Shown: positions 1-10,790, counted from the stretch's first letter. The stretch is 64,000 bases of DNA from Periplaneta americana (GCF_040183065.1 NC_091127.1:25153391-25217390), one strand, 5' to 3'. Notes: generated by a model from the letters alone, not told the origin. Numbers and translations: made by a program.

Positions 1-230
1 ATTGACCTGTGTGTTGAGAATTTGATTAGAGTGTGTTTTAGTGTGTCTGTATATTTCATATTGTTCTAGTGTGTTGAGTTTTTGGTTTTTGGGTTGTATG
101 TGTAGGATTTCCATGTCTGTATTTATGTTATTGTATGTGTGGTTAGCATTAGTTATGTGTTCGGCATATGTAGATGTATTGTGTCCTCTGGTTATTGCTT
201 TAATGTGTTCTTTGTATCGAGTTTGGAATG
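1..230 (-). mobile_element. Penelope-like element, left inverted arm (GIY-YIG C-terminal part)
   Basis: The minus strand reads QTRYKEHIKAIT followed by ANHTYNNINTDMEI and LNTLEQYEIYRHTKTH. This matches the C-terminal half of the GIY-YIG endonuclease domain of Penelope-like retroelements and is nearly the same as the protein at 60740-61138. The arm runs off the left edge of the window, so its end is not seen. It meets a second copy of the same end in the opposite orientation at about 230-234, giving a head-to-head inverted structure. The nucleotide match to the right arm is high over about 120 bp. Confidence 0.75.
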
Positions 231-233
231 ATC

Positions 234-437
234 ATAAATACAGACATGGAAATCCTACACATACAACTCAAAGACCAAGAACTCAACACACTAGAACAAT
301 ATGAAATATACAGACACACTAAAACACACCCTAATCAAATTCTCAACACACAGATCAATTTCAGAACACACACACTATTTGACACAACTCTTCATCACAT
401 GAACGCACCCACACAACAGACAGCGAAGTTGAGATAG
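234..437 (+). mobile_element. Penelope-like element, right inverted arm (ORF C-terminus)
   Basis: The plus strand encodes INTDMEILHIQ, LNTLEQYEIYRHTKTHPNQI and THTLFDTTL, then stops near 437. This is the tail downstream of the GIY-YIG motif in the copy at 60740-61138. The catalytic GIY-YIG core is absent because the arm is truncated at its 5' side, where it abuts the inverted arm at 1-230. A hammerhead-like motif follows at 453-496, as expected for the end of a Penelope-like element. It is a dead fragment. Confidence 0.75.
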
Positions 438-452
438 CGCCAAGATCTAGTA

Positions 453-496
453 GGCTCTGAGGATGGTGTCAAGTAGCACCGAAACAGCTGTAAGCC
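453..496 (+). ncRNA. minimal type I hammerhead ribozyme motif
   Basis: Stem I is GGCT (453-456) pairing with AGCC (493-496). The core CTGAGGA is at 457-463. After one extra T, stem II is GGTG (465-468) pairing with CACC (477-480). GAAA follows at 481-484. Helix III is only the A-U pair plus C-G around the loop AGCT, and the predicted cleavage site is after GTA (490-492). The CAGCTG loop is self-complementary, which would allow dimer formation. All core nucleotides are intact. Penelope-like elements are known to carry such minimal hammerheads in their terminal repeats, and this one lies just after a Penelope coding end. Confidence 0.8.
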
Positions 497-540
497 GCAC
501 ATGCTTACGTAATTAACACGAGTAAGATCGCCATTTAATC

Positions 541-1474
541 AATTATTTATATTCAAGTGTTAAAAGTAGTGTACGAAAGTTTCAACATGGAATAACTATT
601 TGTCTGCAAAACTATATCAAAATACAACTTTTACAACATTGCTGGTTGATCTGATGTTGCATAATTCTGTCCAGTTATACGAGACATTACTCCTGTTTGT
701 TATTTTCGAAGCAAGATATAGTTTCAAAACGAGATATATAAGAGAGAACTGGACTTATTCACTGAATGGTACTAACATAAATAAATAGGTATTATAATTC
801 AAAACTCAACGTAATCCGTATCCTAGCAACGTATCATTAACCTTGATATGTGCACAATGAAGAATCCGTGACATGTGTATCGCTATTCACCTGTTTTGTG
901 CAATCCAACTGTAGTAATTACACGTTCGATCGATTGTTCCAGTTCAATTATTTTTCTATGGGAAGAACTCCGTCGCACTGGAGTAGCTGCGGTGCACTAA
1001 AGCGACAGAGAGTGACAAATGACTGTCATCGCGCGGAATTTCCATTCTAAGGAATTGTGTCAGTTGTTCTTGCGTGAAAAATGAGCTTTTTTCCGCGTTG
1101 TCGTACTCATTATACCCTGCATCCCCCTGCGGGTGAATTTCATTAACCATCTGAGGAAACAAAGGACAAACGTAGAGCGTGGCGTGGTGACCTCTGTACT
1201 GACTTTCTGTGCAGGAGAGGAAATGGAGCTGGGCTACATCACTGCGTACTGGTACAAAGTAACATTGTGTTCATGTTCCGATGATGTTTATACGCGACGT
1301 AATTTTTAGAGTTTATTCGGTTTTTACCAATTTATTATTTCGTACGAATCAGAAAATAGACTAGCTTTATTTGATTAACATGTTCTTTGGTGTATGGTGA
1401 TCTAGATTAGCTTATGCCATTTTATCTAATTGATATCTTACTTTTCTTTTATAAAATGCAAGGAGTATTCTGCA
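541..1474. other. no recognised feature
   Basis: AT-rich sequence with only short spurious reading frames. I see no splice-flanked coding exon, RNA gene or repeat shared with the rest of the window. Confidence 0.5.
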
Positions 1475-1700
1475 ATCACCGTAGCTAGGTGGTAGCGCGT
1501 TTGTCTGCCGATCCGGGGTTTTACTAGGATATGGGTTCGATTCCCGCTTGGACTGATTACCTGGTTCGGTTTTTTCCGAGATTTTCTACAATCGTAAGGC
1601 GAATGTCGGGTAATCTATGGCGAATCATCGGTCTCATCTCGCCAAATACCACCTCGCTATCGCCAATTCTATCGACGCTAAATAACTCAGTAGTTGATAC
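1475..1700 (+). mobile_element. tRNA-derived SINE, family A, copy 1 (split by a LINE)
   Basis: A tRNA-like head has an A box around TAGCTAGGTGGTAGCGC and a B box GGTTCGATTCC. It is followed by a body beginning ACCTGGTTCGGTTTTTTCCG and containing GGCGAATCATCGGTCTCAT and CGACGCTAAATAACTCAGTA. The reverse complement of 11803-12045 is a second copy. The element stops abruptly at GTTGATAC (1693-1700), where an RTE-like LINE begins. The missing 3' end AGCGTC.TTAAATAAC is found at 2719-2734 on the other side of that LINE. Confidence 0.85.
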
Positions 1701-2718
1701 TTACTTACTTACTGGCTTTTAAGGAACCCGTAGGTTCATTGCCGCCCTCACATAAGCCCGCCATCGGTCCCTATCCTGAGCAAGATTAATCCAGTCTCTA
1801 CCATCATAGCCTACTTCCCTCAAATCCATTTTAATATTATCTTCCCATCTACGTCTCGGCCTCTCCAAAGGTCTTTTTCCCTCCGGCCTCCCAACTAACA
1901 CTCTATATGCATTTCTGGATTCGCCCATACGTGCTACATGTCCTGCCCATTTCAAACGTCTAGATTTTATGTTCCTAATTATGTTAGGTGAAGTATACAA
2001 TGCGTGCAGCTCTGCGTTGTGTAACTTTCTCCATTCTCCTGTAACTTCATACCTCTTAGCCCCAAATACTTTCCTAAGAACCTTATTCTCAAACACCCTT
2101 AATCTCTGTTCCTCTCTCAAAGTGAGAGTCCAAGTTTCACAACCATAAAGAACAACCGGTAATATAACTGTTTTATAAATTCTAACTGTCAGACTTTTTG
2201 ACAGCAGACTAGATGACAAAAGCTTCTCAACCGAATAATAACACGCATTTCCCATATTTATTCTGCGTTTAATTTCCTCCCGAGTGTCATTTATATTTGT
2301 TACTGTTGCTCCAAGATATATAAATTTTTCCACCTCTTCGAAGGATAAATCTCCAATTTTTATAGTTCCATTTCGTACAATATTCTGGTCACGAGACATA
2401 AACATATAGGCCTACTTAGCCTTTTCGGGATTTACTTCCAACCCTATCGCTTTACTTGCTTCAACTAGAATTTCCACGTTTCCCCTAATCGTTTGTGGAT
2501 TTTCTCCTAACATATTCACGTCATCCGCATAGACAAGAAGCTGATGTAACCCGTTCAATTCCAAACCCTCTGTGTTATCCTGAACTTTCCTAATGGCTTA
2601 TTCTAGAGCGAAGTTAAACAGTAAAGGTGATAGTGCATCTCCCTGCTTTAGCCCGCAGTGAATTGGAAAAGCATCAGATTAAAAATGGCCTATACGGACT
2701 CTGCTGTAAGTTTCACTA
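1701..2718 (-). mobile_element. RTE-like LINE, copy a, 5'-truncated, nested in SINE A
   Basis: On the minus strand this carries the end of the reverse transcriptase and the C-terminal domain: [59 protein letters not shown] and a final RAAMNLRVP stop. The (AAGT)n tail lies at 1701-1712. The region 2406-2718 still matches the reverse transcriptase of the copy at 12315-13871, including the YADD region, but contains stops and frameshifts. The 5' end is truncated inside the reverse transcriptase. The element splits a SINE without an obvious TSD. Confidence 0.85.
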
Positions 2719-2734
2719 AGCGTCTTTAAATAAC
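2719..2734 (+). mobile_element. 3' remnant of SINE A copy 1
   Basis: AGCGTCTTTAAATAAC continues the SINE that stops at 1700, compared with AGCGTCGTTAAATAAC in the copy at 11803-12045. It marks the far side of the LINE insertion. Confidence 0.65.
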
Positions 2735-2940
2735 GAAGGATTTGAAATGAATATTATCGATGATCATGAATAGGTTTTGCGCATGTGCAGTTCGTTAATG
2801 TAAAACATGAGAAAACTATGTGTCATCTCATGAGATCGTTCGCTGAAAATGAGCAATACAATCGAAAATCTGACCAGCTGTGATGTCTGTGTCATGATTT
2901 ACTTCCCTCACGCAATATAATCTAATGTTAATGTTAATGT

Positions 2941-3163
2941 TATGTTTTATTTAATGACGTTTGCAACTACAGGGGTTATATCAGCGTCGTCGGATGTGCC
3001 GGAATTTTGTCCCGCAGGAGTTCTTATACATGCCAATAAATCTACTAACATGAGCCTGTCGCATTTAAGCACACTTAAATGCCATCGACCTCGCCCGGGA
3101 TCGAACCCGCAACCTTGGGCATAGAAGGCCAGCGCTATACCAACTTTCCAACCAGGTGGACAA
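2941..3163 (-). mobile_element. tRNA-derived SINE, family B, copy 1
   Basis: The minus strand has a tRNA-like head (GAAAGTTGGTATAGCGCTGG as A-box region, GGGTTCGATCCCGGG as B box). The body contains ATGGCATTTAAGTGTGCTTA, CTCCTGCGGGACAAAATTCC and a terminal ACGTCATTAAATAAAACAT. Other copies lie at 4676-4897, 20746-20935, 30115-30442 and 51155-51382. The body is unrelated in sequence to SINE A. Confidence 0.85.
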
Positions 3164-3872
3164 TATAATCTAACCGCAGCATAAATTTATTGGTAGTTAC
3201 GCGAGGTCTGCAGAAAGCGAATTTTCTTTCAGAAAGTGGTACAGGGAAGTCAGAGATGGAAGAACAAAATCTTACGCTGAGGAAAGTTGCCGCCTATCCT
3301 CTATTGTCGAACGTATGAACATGAAAGTTCGCAAAAATTATGCATTTCCCAATTTTTTAATTCACAGAAAATGTTCCAAAAATTACACCTACAGTACTGT
3401 ACCCGTATGAAATATTCACAGCTTACAGCAGACCTGGAGGTTATTAACTCGATTGAGTCACTACAGACTACCCCTTAACTCCCCATTTCACCTTCCCCGG
3501 ATGAGACAGTCATGTTCCGGACCGATACTAGTATACAGATAGGCAAGCATTGCTGAGTGACGGATTGTAAACAGCAGGATCTCGATGGTCGCCTAAAGTC
3601 CACCACTGATGCACACTGCCTGACTGTGTGTTTATTTCTAAAGCGGAGTTAGCGAAAAGACATGGTCGGGGATCCTTCTTCCTTCCCCTTTATGCCCAGG
3701 CTAGCTTACGTTATCAAAAAATCTCTTGTAAAGTGGGTACCAACACGATGATGAACGTTCGCAAGACTTTACGCTTAACTTCTGGAAAAGTAGGAGACAT
3801 GGTAAATTCTTCAATTGAAGACGTCCCTGGAAAAGTGATGTAACATCAATTTACTGAAATGTATGACATAGT
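3164..3872. other. no recognised feature
   Basis: There is an open frame of 71 codons at 3628-3843, but it resembles no family I know and has no exon context. Nothing else is supported. Confidence 0.4.
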
Positions 3873-3876
3873 TTAA

Positions 3877-4587
3877 GGGGTTAGGTGCAGATTACAGCAT
3901 TAAAATTTTGTGAAATATTCAACATTTTTTTTCTCCAATACTGTATCTTGTAGAATAATGAAAATTAGTATGTCTAAAACACTGTCCTTCAGCTATATGA
4001 AGAAAATATTTTTACGATTAAAAAAATTCACTTTTTTTTTCTTCAAAATTCAATTCACTGTGCAGTGGTGAAGCGTTTTCCACATAACTAAAAAACTACC
4101 CAACATTGTGATGAAATTTTTTGTGTGTATTTATGCATGTCATATCTACAATGTGATGCAAGATCACTTCTCTACCTTTGATAGATTGTGTGATAAAAAT
4201 AATTTTTTTAAATGGTCAAATATCAGTATTTTCTTCTAACATAAAATAAAAAAAAAATAATATTTATTAAGAAATGGTGTTGAAATATTGTAAACATGAG
4301 TTTCAGCAATAAAATAAAAGAGAGAGAACATGAAAAAGTTAACAAGTTTATGAGTTATGAGGGAAACGCATCATGACTACACAGTAAACTGCCGCCATTT
4401 TGAATTTTGAAAAAGAAAAATATATAAATACCTTTTTTTAAATCATAAAAATATTTTTTCCATGTAGCAGAAGGACAGTGTTTTACACATACCAATTTTC
4501 ATTATTGTACAAGGTACAGTGATGGAGGAAAAAAAAATATATTGAATATTTCCAAACATTTTACTGCTGTAAGTTGTACCTAATACC
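3877..4587. mobile_element. TTAA-flanked foldback transposon with about 220-bp terminal inverted repeats
   Basis: The ends GGGGTTAGGTGCAGATTACA and, inverted, GGTATTAGGTACAACTTACA are each flanked by TTAA (3873-3876 and 4588-4591). The inverted similarity continues inward for roughly 220 bp on each side, through AAATATTCAA, CTGTAtCTTG and the ACACTGTCCTTC motif. The central part codes for nothing. A TTAA duplication is typical of piggyBac and Kolobok elements; the long inverted repeats fit a non-autonomous Kolobok-like MITE better. The superfamily is inferred. A similar element lies at 55345-56107. Confidence 0.7.
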
Positions 4588-4675
4588 TTAAAAAGTAATT
4601 TTGAAGCATTAATTTATGGCAATAAATTATTGTATTCAACAGCAGAATAAACCTGTATCCTTGATTAGTTTTAAA

Positions 4676-4897
4676 GTATGGTTTATTTAATGACGTTCGC
4701 AACTGCAGAGGTTATATCAGCAACACCGGTGTGCCGGAATTTTGTCCCGTAGGAGTTCTTTTACATGCCAATAAATCTACTGACATGAGCCTGTCGCATT
4801 TAAACACACTTAAATGCCATCGACCTTGGCCGGGATCGAACCCGTAACCTCGAGCATAGAAGGCCAGCGCTATACAAACTACGCTACCGAGGCCGAT
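4676..4897 (-). mobile_element. tRNA-derived SINE, family B, copy 2
   Basis: Same architecture as 2941-3163, with the tail side GGTTTATTTAATGACGTTCG at low coordinates and the tRNA-like head (B box GGGTTCGATCC read on the minus strand, with changes) at high coordinates. It interrupts a dispersed repeat whose continuation starts at about 4905. Confidence 0.8.
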
Positions 4898-4904
4898 CCT
4901 TTAT

Positions 4905-5040
4905 TAATGAAGTGGTTCTACTAGTAAATATAGGCGCAATGAAATATGTCCTTCAGATTATTTCTCTTTACCGTGAAACAAGAATTGTTGTTTTGTTGAT
5001 TACGTCCTTATATCGCGGAGGTCTTCAATGATGTGTTCCT
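4905..5040 (+). repeat. dispersed repeat shared with 41316-41460
   Basis: TTTATTAATGAAGTGGTTCT at 4905 and GTCCTTATATCGCGGAGGTC near 5004 align with GTTTATTAATCAAATGGTTC and CACCCTTATTCGAAGGAGGTC at 41316-41460 in the same order and spacing. Both copies are diverged. No coding content or family is recognised. Confidence 0.5.
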
Positions 5041-5618
5041 GATGAAGAATCGTTAATTTCTTTCACAAACATGGAAATCAAACAACAACCAATGAAGCTG
5101 AAGCACACGAACCTTCGAAGAATTATTTTCTATCAAACGCTTAAAAGGCGAAAGTTTCCGGAAATTGCTGTTCCTAGTTGATTTCTTGAAGTAAGGAGTT
5201 ACAATATTAATTCTGATACTTTCTATTAGATGCTAAGAAATCTGAGGGCAATAAAAACAAAGAACATGGCCTTTTAACTTATGGCATCGACCTTATACCA
5301 ATGTTTCTCAAACTTTTTTGAAGTGGGGACCACGGACCAGAACAGTTTTGGGACCACCTTACTGTTGTTCCCTTCGAAAGCAAATTTATCATTTTTTAGC
5401 ATATTTTAATACTAGTATACTTATATTTTAAAATAAAATTAATTAATAAATTAAAATTAATTTATTCAATTAATTTTATATTAGTATTAACTAAATAAGT
5501 TAATGTTAATAGAAGAAATTCATTTTCTTTTTTTTTTTATAATTCAAGTCTATTAGAGTTCGGATAATCTTTAACTTATAAATTAAAAAATAAATAAATG
5601 TTCGTACTCTCATTAATA

Positions 5619-5745
5619 CTGTAATTCGACAGGTTTACTTTTTACACTTGTGTGTCTCATCTCTAAGTGCAGTTTCACTTTCGCCAATCTCATACACTCG
5701 TTTGAAAGCACTCCGTAACAAACAACGCACCGAGGTTTTGATTCA
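5619..5745 (-). pseudogene. BED-type zinc finger remnant of a hAT transposase
   Basis: The minus strand reads SKPRCVVCYGVLSNECMRLA, then KVKLHLEMRHTSVKSKPVEL. The C-x2-C pair and the H-L-E-M-R-H pair keep the BED finger spacing. The wording is close to the DNA-binding N-terminus of hAT/Charlie transposases and of domesticated ZBED proteins. A stop codon lies a few codons upstream and no catalytic domain follows before the element end at 5299. It sits inside the TIR and TSD boundaries of 5299-7695, which supports the hAT call independently. Confidence 0.7.
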
Positions 5746-6164
5746 CTCTAATTGCCACAGCAAGTACATTCAACTTCAAAATAACTCTTGTCTTATTCAC
5801 GAAAGTATTTTTTCTTTGAACAGCTACCACTAGGACTAGATATTTCTTTAATGGCACTAGAATCACTGAATATCTTCACACATACCTTCTGAACTATTAG
5901 CACTACCTAAATGAAGCGTTCCTTTCTTTACGAAGATGTATAATGGACACTATTTAACAGAGACATAGGCTACTACTAGCGTGTAGCACATGAGAAGGAT
6001 TTCAAACAAGTAACTGCTAACAGGCAAGCGAACGAATCAACAATGCACAGAATTTGTTATACGTTACTTGTGATTGACTACAGAAAATATAATTAGAAAA
6101 GTATTGTAATTTGAGTTTCTGGACCTGATTCGCCCGGGTTTAAAAAAAAAGAAGCGGAGTCTAA

Positions 6165-7134
6165 GGCCCGATTGTATAAACCATTTAATCTTAGATCAGA
6201 GGTTAAATTGATCCTTGTTTCAACTGAACTTGGAATTTTGTGTTGTATAAAGTCTAATCTGAGATTAATTTGTAATTTGTCTCAAACTAAGGTCAATTTT
6301 GACTGAAGAAATTTCTCCGATTAAGTTAGATGATCCAAGTTCAGTTATTTCTTTTCTGTTTGAAATATACGAGTGACAGATTGTGCAAATAAAATATCCA
6401 TTATTATTAATATTAATAGATATGTTAGGTACATTTATATATATTTCTTTCAATTTCTTGCCTTAATACACAAACATTATTATATTTTATAAGGCTCTAT
6501 CGTGTTCAGCAGTATCAAATAACATAACCTATAATTATATTATGTTTATGACAACCATTAATTATTAATGGATATGATAGGTACATTCATAAATTTTCAA
6601 TTTGTCGTTTTATAAAGCTTTATTATGTTTAGCAGTATCAAACACCGTAACATGATAACAACTCGGAGAACAGTCAACCTTCTTCTTATTGTCCGCCATT
6701 ATTTACATTGCAAAAAAAAACAGTGTCTCCAACAGAGTGTAATACGGAAAGTCGCCAAAAAGTAGTTGTAAAGTCGCTAGATTTCTCATTATCAACAAAG
6801 AAAGATTAAATTTTGTCACTATGGGGTGCTAAAAAGGTCACTAAATCCCTATTTAAGCAATATAAAAGTTAAAAGAAATTGTTGTTGAAAAAGAGTTAAA
6901 ATCGCTAGATTGGCAACACTGAACAAACCTGTATAACATGGTCCGCGCATCACGTATTTCACCTGTTTATGCGATGTTGCCAAATCCTTTTCACGTGAAC
7001 TTAGATTGCATTTGAACCAAGGTAATTTGATCGCAGAAAAGTTTTATACAATAGAAGAAGTGTCTGAACTCGGTTTACTTTTCGATCTTCGATCAAAGTT
7101 GATCTTTAGTCAGGGAGTTTTATACAATTGGGCC
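6165..7134. mobile_element. PIF/Harbinger-like MITE (970 bp, TAA duplication) nested in the hAT
   Basis: The ends GGCCCGATTGTATAAACCAT and, inverted, GGCCCAATTGTATAAAACTC are terminal inverted repeats flanked by TAA on both sides (6162-6164 and 7135-7137). Three-base TWA duplications and G/C-rich starts like this are typical of PIF/Harbinger. The interior is AT-rich with no transposase frame. Superfamily assignment rests on ends and TSD only. Confidence 0.65.
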
Positions 7135-7703
7135 TAAAATTTCTTATATCGTCATTGGAAAAACAGAAATAAAAAGAATTAATGCAGAAACATGCCCGAT
7201 TTTCAACAAGTAAAGATGCAATTCGGCATGTTCTATTATTGGTGTATGACGTACAGTACGTGACCATTTCAACGTGCAGACTGGGTGTCGGCAAAACTAT
7301 TAAGAAAGTCATAAATGCATGAAAAGGTTCGGTACTTTGGTCCTCTGTTGTGAATTCGGGTGGTCCCGGCTGGGTTACAGGTGCGGCACCAGACATGCAG
7401 GGAAAAGATAGCGAGAAATACCACGGTCATAGTGCTTTAAATCCCTCTTTTGTTGCTGAGAGTAGAGTGAGAATTCGATCGACGAGTAGGGTAATAAAAT
7501 TCATAAAATGTCAGTACTGGGAGAAAAAGGTGAAAGGCGATTGCCATGTGTCACTTCCAAACTCTGAGATTTTCAGCTATAGTGTGATACGCAATTCGTT
7601 TGAATTTTATTTTTTCTTCTATCTTTCTTGAAGGACCTGAAGGGCAGATCTCGAGGACCACAGGTGGTCCGCGGACCATAGTTTGAGAAACGCTGTCTTA
7701 TAC

Positions 7704-8930
7704 GATAAATCACACTTTAAAATCTCACAAAGCACTCTTGAACTTCTTCGAAGTTTCAAGGACTTGGTCGAGTACTTATCGTACAAGTCCGACCTGGATT
7801 CCAGTGATTACCTCATACTGAACCTTACGGAGTTTCATGAATGACGAGGATTTTCTGAAAGCGGCGAAAAATTTGATGAAGATATTCAAAACTCGTATCA
7901 TGATGCAACGACTCGCATCTCAATTGTCATGGTAAGTTCAAAGAGAAATAAACGGTGATTGTAAGTAAGAAAAAACACACACACACCTATCTTCCAACTC
8001 TCTGTTTTCTATATTAAATACATATTTAAGTCACTTCGAAATTCGCTTGTCTACCTCCTTCACTATATCACCCACATTATTGTTCCTGAATTTGTATAAC
8101 CATGACACAAAGTGCAATCAATATATTTCCGAAGTGCACTTATATAATATTGTGACGTTAAACATACCTGAACGTGTCACTGAAGAAAATTGCTTCCATG
8201 TTAAACAAATCTATTAACTTCAACAACACATAAAAAATATAAGTTACTAGTGGCTTGTGCAGCAAATGCTGCAAACTAAGTTCATTAGACGTTCAAATTA
8301 ACATTTTTCAGGTTTATTTTCAATGAAGAATACCAGACATTCGGAAAGTTATTTGCTTCCATAATAAAAGATACTCTCTCTAGAGCCGATACTGAAGAGA
8401 ACCACGCATATAAATATCTACACCACACCGCCATTAAATATATGAAAAAGACCCAACCCCACTTGACTAATAATTATAAAACTATTTGATTTTTAATAAT
8501 ATTATTATCTTACGTAAGTTTTATAGCTTTCACTAACATATACTATATATACTATATAGCCGCCACTCAGTAAAATATAGAAATCAAAATCTAATTTAAG
8601 TCATTCTCTACATCTACTTATATAACCCCAAAACGTTTCGCTTTCATATCATCAAAATAGCATTAATATGTATAATTAATGAAAAATAGTCTCATCATGG
8701 CATTAACTACAATAATATTTCATTTCTAATGGTAATAATGTCATCAAACCACCTCAAGTTTTGTAGTTTTTAATATCCAATACACAGCTGTACCCAGAAA
8801 ATTACACACCACAGAATCGCACCTGTAAATTATTTTTAGTTAAGTTTTTAATAACCAATTTAATTTGAGCTCTAAATATGCCAGCATTCTTGCAGATCAT
8901 ATCCTTTGTGTTGATCATGCTGAAATGCAA
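7704..8930. other. no recognised feature
   Basis: AT-rich sequence without a coding frame or a repeat shared elsewhere in the window. Confidence 0.5.
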
Positions 8931-8999
8931 CACGGCCGACTTGATGCTCGCTTCGCTTCTCCTTTACAAAAAAGCGAAGGGTATATCAAGTCGGCCGTG
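8931..8999. repeat. strong hairpin with 15-bp perfect arms
   Basis: CACGGCCGACTTGAT (8931-8945) is the exact reverse complement of ATCAAGTCGGCCGTG (8985-8999). A second nested stem, CTTCGCTT (8951-8958) with AAGCGAAG (8972-8979), sits inside. It may be the core of a tiny foldback element; no TSD is clear. Confidence 0.75.
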
Positions 9000-9187
9000 A
9001 ATGCTATTAGCTAGTTCTCAAAAATGACGACAGATGGATTTTGGAAAATAGGAAAATTATGTTTAAAAATTGACATTTCACTGAAAACTACTATCTTTCC
9101 GAAAAACTTTGAGTTCCAAGCTTCAAAATGAAGGGTCATTTATTAAAATCCGCCCAGCCGTTTTCCCGTAATTTCCATTGCCAGTTC

Positions 9188-9195
<8 letters not shown>

Positions 9196-9217
<22 letters not shown>
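9196..9217. repeat. (TA)n microsatellite
   Basis: Uninterrupted TA dinucleotides of about 22 bp. Confidence 0.9.
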
Positions 9218-9222
<5 letters not shown>

Positions 9223-9332
9223 TGATCACTGAATATTAATAGGCACACGTAAATAATACTACATCAAATGATATATTAGAGTATGGGATTAACATGAATA
9301 GAAATAAAATGGACTTAGGCCTATATTAATAC

Positions 9333-9868
9333 ATACGGGATGATTCACAAGGATTTACCGTCCCTTACGGAGCTTATTTCCGAACACATTCAGAGCAAAA
9401 AATGTCATAAACATGTGTCAATATTTTCAGAGTTACAGTATTTTGAAGTTGTTTGTAAAATACTTTCCTTCTTCACTTTTAAGGTTAAAAAAAAATATTA
9501 CAAATACAGAATGAACTATGCAGAAGTATAATTTCTTTAATTGGCTAGTATTCTGAAGCTAAAAATGTGCTGTTCATTGCTTCGTACTCATTTTATTTTT
9601 CAATTTTTAACTAAAAAGTACATTATTCTTACGCACTTATCACAAAAATTGTTACAAATCATACGACTTTAGGAACTTGATTCTTTACAGTTTAATTATG
9701 CATCCTAATGTACAGTGTTAAAGAATTTACAAGAGTGGCGCGATTTCTAACAATTGTTGTGATAAATGCGTAAATGTAATTTTGTAGTTAAAAATCTGAA
9801 GAAAAAAAAATTGTGTGAAGCAACTATGGAATTCACAACACATTTTTGGCTTCAGAATTGGTTAGCAT
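9333..9868 (+). repeat. dispersed repeat X, copy 1, with foldback extension
   Basis: About 390 bp from ACGGGATGATTCACAAGGAT to TTTAATTATGCATCCTAATG align with the reverse complement of 57480-57873, including GGAGCTTATTTCCGAA and CGACTTTAGGAACTTGA. In this copy the second half (9538-9690) is followed by its own inverted copy (about 9715-9868), for example CACTTATCACAAAAATTG against CAATTGTTGTGATAAATG. This makes a long imperfect hairpin. No protein is encoded and the family is not identified. Confidence 0.7.
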
Positions 9869-10490
9869 GCAGTCTGAGAAGAATATTGAAATGATCAAGT
9901 TTAAAAAGTACGTTCAATTAAGATGCATGAAGATTTTGTGTCTACATGGTGCGCCGTTTTGAACATCATCTTTACTGCGTAAATTAGCAATCAATCTTGC
10001 ATTCATTACTTGAATGCGTAAAGTTGAAAGAACAGTTTAACCGTGTATATGCATCTTAATGGATTCATGCTCATCAATTTACGGGAAAACAGTTGGCGGC
10101 ATCGACTAAATAAAAGAACAACCATGTGATAAATTCATAGCGATAAATCTAGCTGCAAAAATTATCGCGATGTTTGACTGTGATTGGTTGGAATTCAAAA
10201 TTTCATTACACTTCATTGGTCGAAAATGAAATGACGTCGTATAAACGAAATAGTCGCCATCATTCCGTTCATACAATCTTGTAAATTTCTAGGTCTTTCT
10301 CTTCACTTCTTCGCCGGTTACCTACAATTACTGAAGGCAGTATTTCCTTTCGTATCCGTCTATCTTAATATTTCAATTGATATTTTTTCTCCAGTATGAC
10401 AACTTTATTTTCCACCTTTATTATTTAACCTAATACCTCATCAGACATTCTCTGTAGTTTGTCAAAGCGTTTCTGTTACACACTGTATAA
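9869..10490. other. no recognised feature
   Basis: AT-rich. No open frame with recognisable motifs. Confidence 0.45.
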
Positions 10491-10499
10491 TGTCTGCCC

Positions 10500-10790
10500 T
10501 GTAACGATCGATGTCTTCCGATTCCCAATTTCCATCCTTCACGGTCGGCCCATAAATCTGGTTCCATTCCTCATACCGCCACAGCTGCGTTCATACTCTC
10601 GCACCCAGCTTTCCTAGGCATTTTTCTTCTTCTACTTTCACGTGGCAACCAATCAAAGATTGTTAATGAATCTCTCCTCCCTCGTCTGTCTAACGTCGCC
10701 ATGCCATTTCAGTTGCCAGTGCTCTATCTTTTCCACTATGTAGAGTTTACCATCCATCTTCATTATTCCATACTGAAGTTCCTGGAAAAT
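10500..10790 (-). mobile_element. decayed LINE C-terminal fragment
   Basis: The minus strand reads VEKIEHWQLKWHGDVRQTREER, and, in a shifted frame, WLPRESRRRKMPRKSWVREY. This matches the style of the C-terminal ...RLKWxGHVxRM...PRRKRPRxxW... segment of RTE-like LINEs. Several frameshifts are needed and no reverse transcriptase remains, so the assignment is tentative. Confidence 0.4.

Larger units (their letters stand above)
5299..7695 (-). mobile_element. hAT-superfamily relic with 8-bp target duplication
   Basis: The left end CAATGTTTCTCAAACTTTTT and the right end, read inverted, CAGCGTTTCTCAAACTATGG are imperfect terminal inverted repeats. They are flanked by CCTTATAC (5291-5298) and TCTTATAC (7696-7703), an 8-bp target duplication with one mismatch, as expected for hAT. 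A BED zinc finger remnant is on the minus strand at 5619-5745. The rest of the transposase is missing, so this is an internally deleted copy. A Harbinger-like MITE (6165-7134) has landed inside it. Confidence 0.75.

Noticed and set aside
1701..2734. A TSD for LINE copy a
   Set aside because: The SINE is split between GATAC and AGCGTC without a duplicated stretch; short matches such as AC are not convincing.
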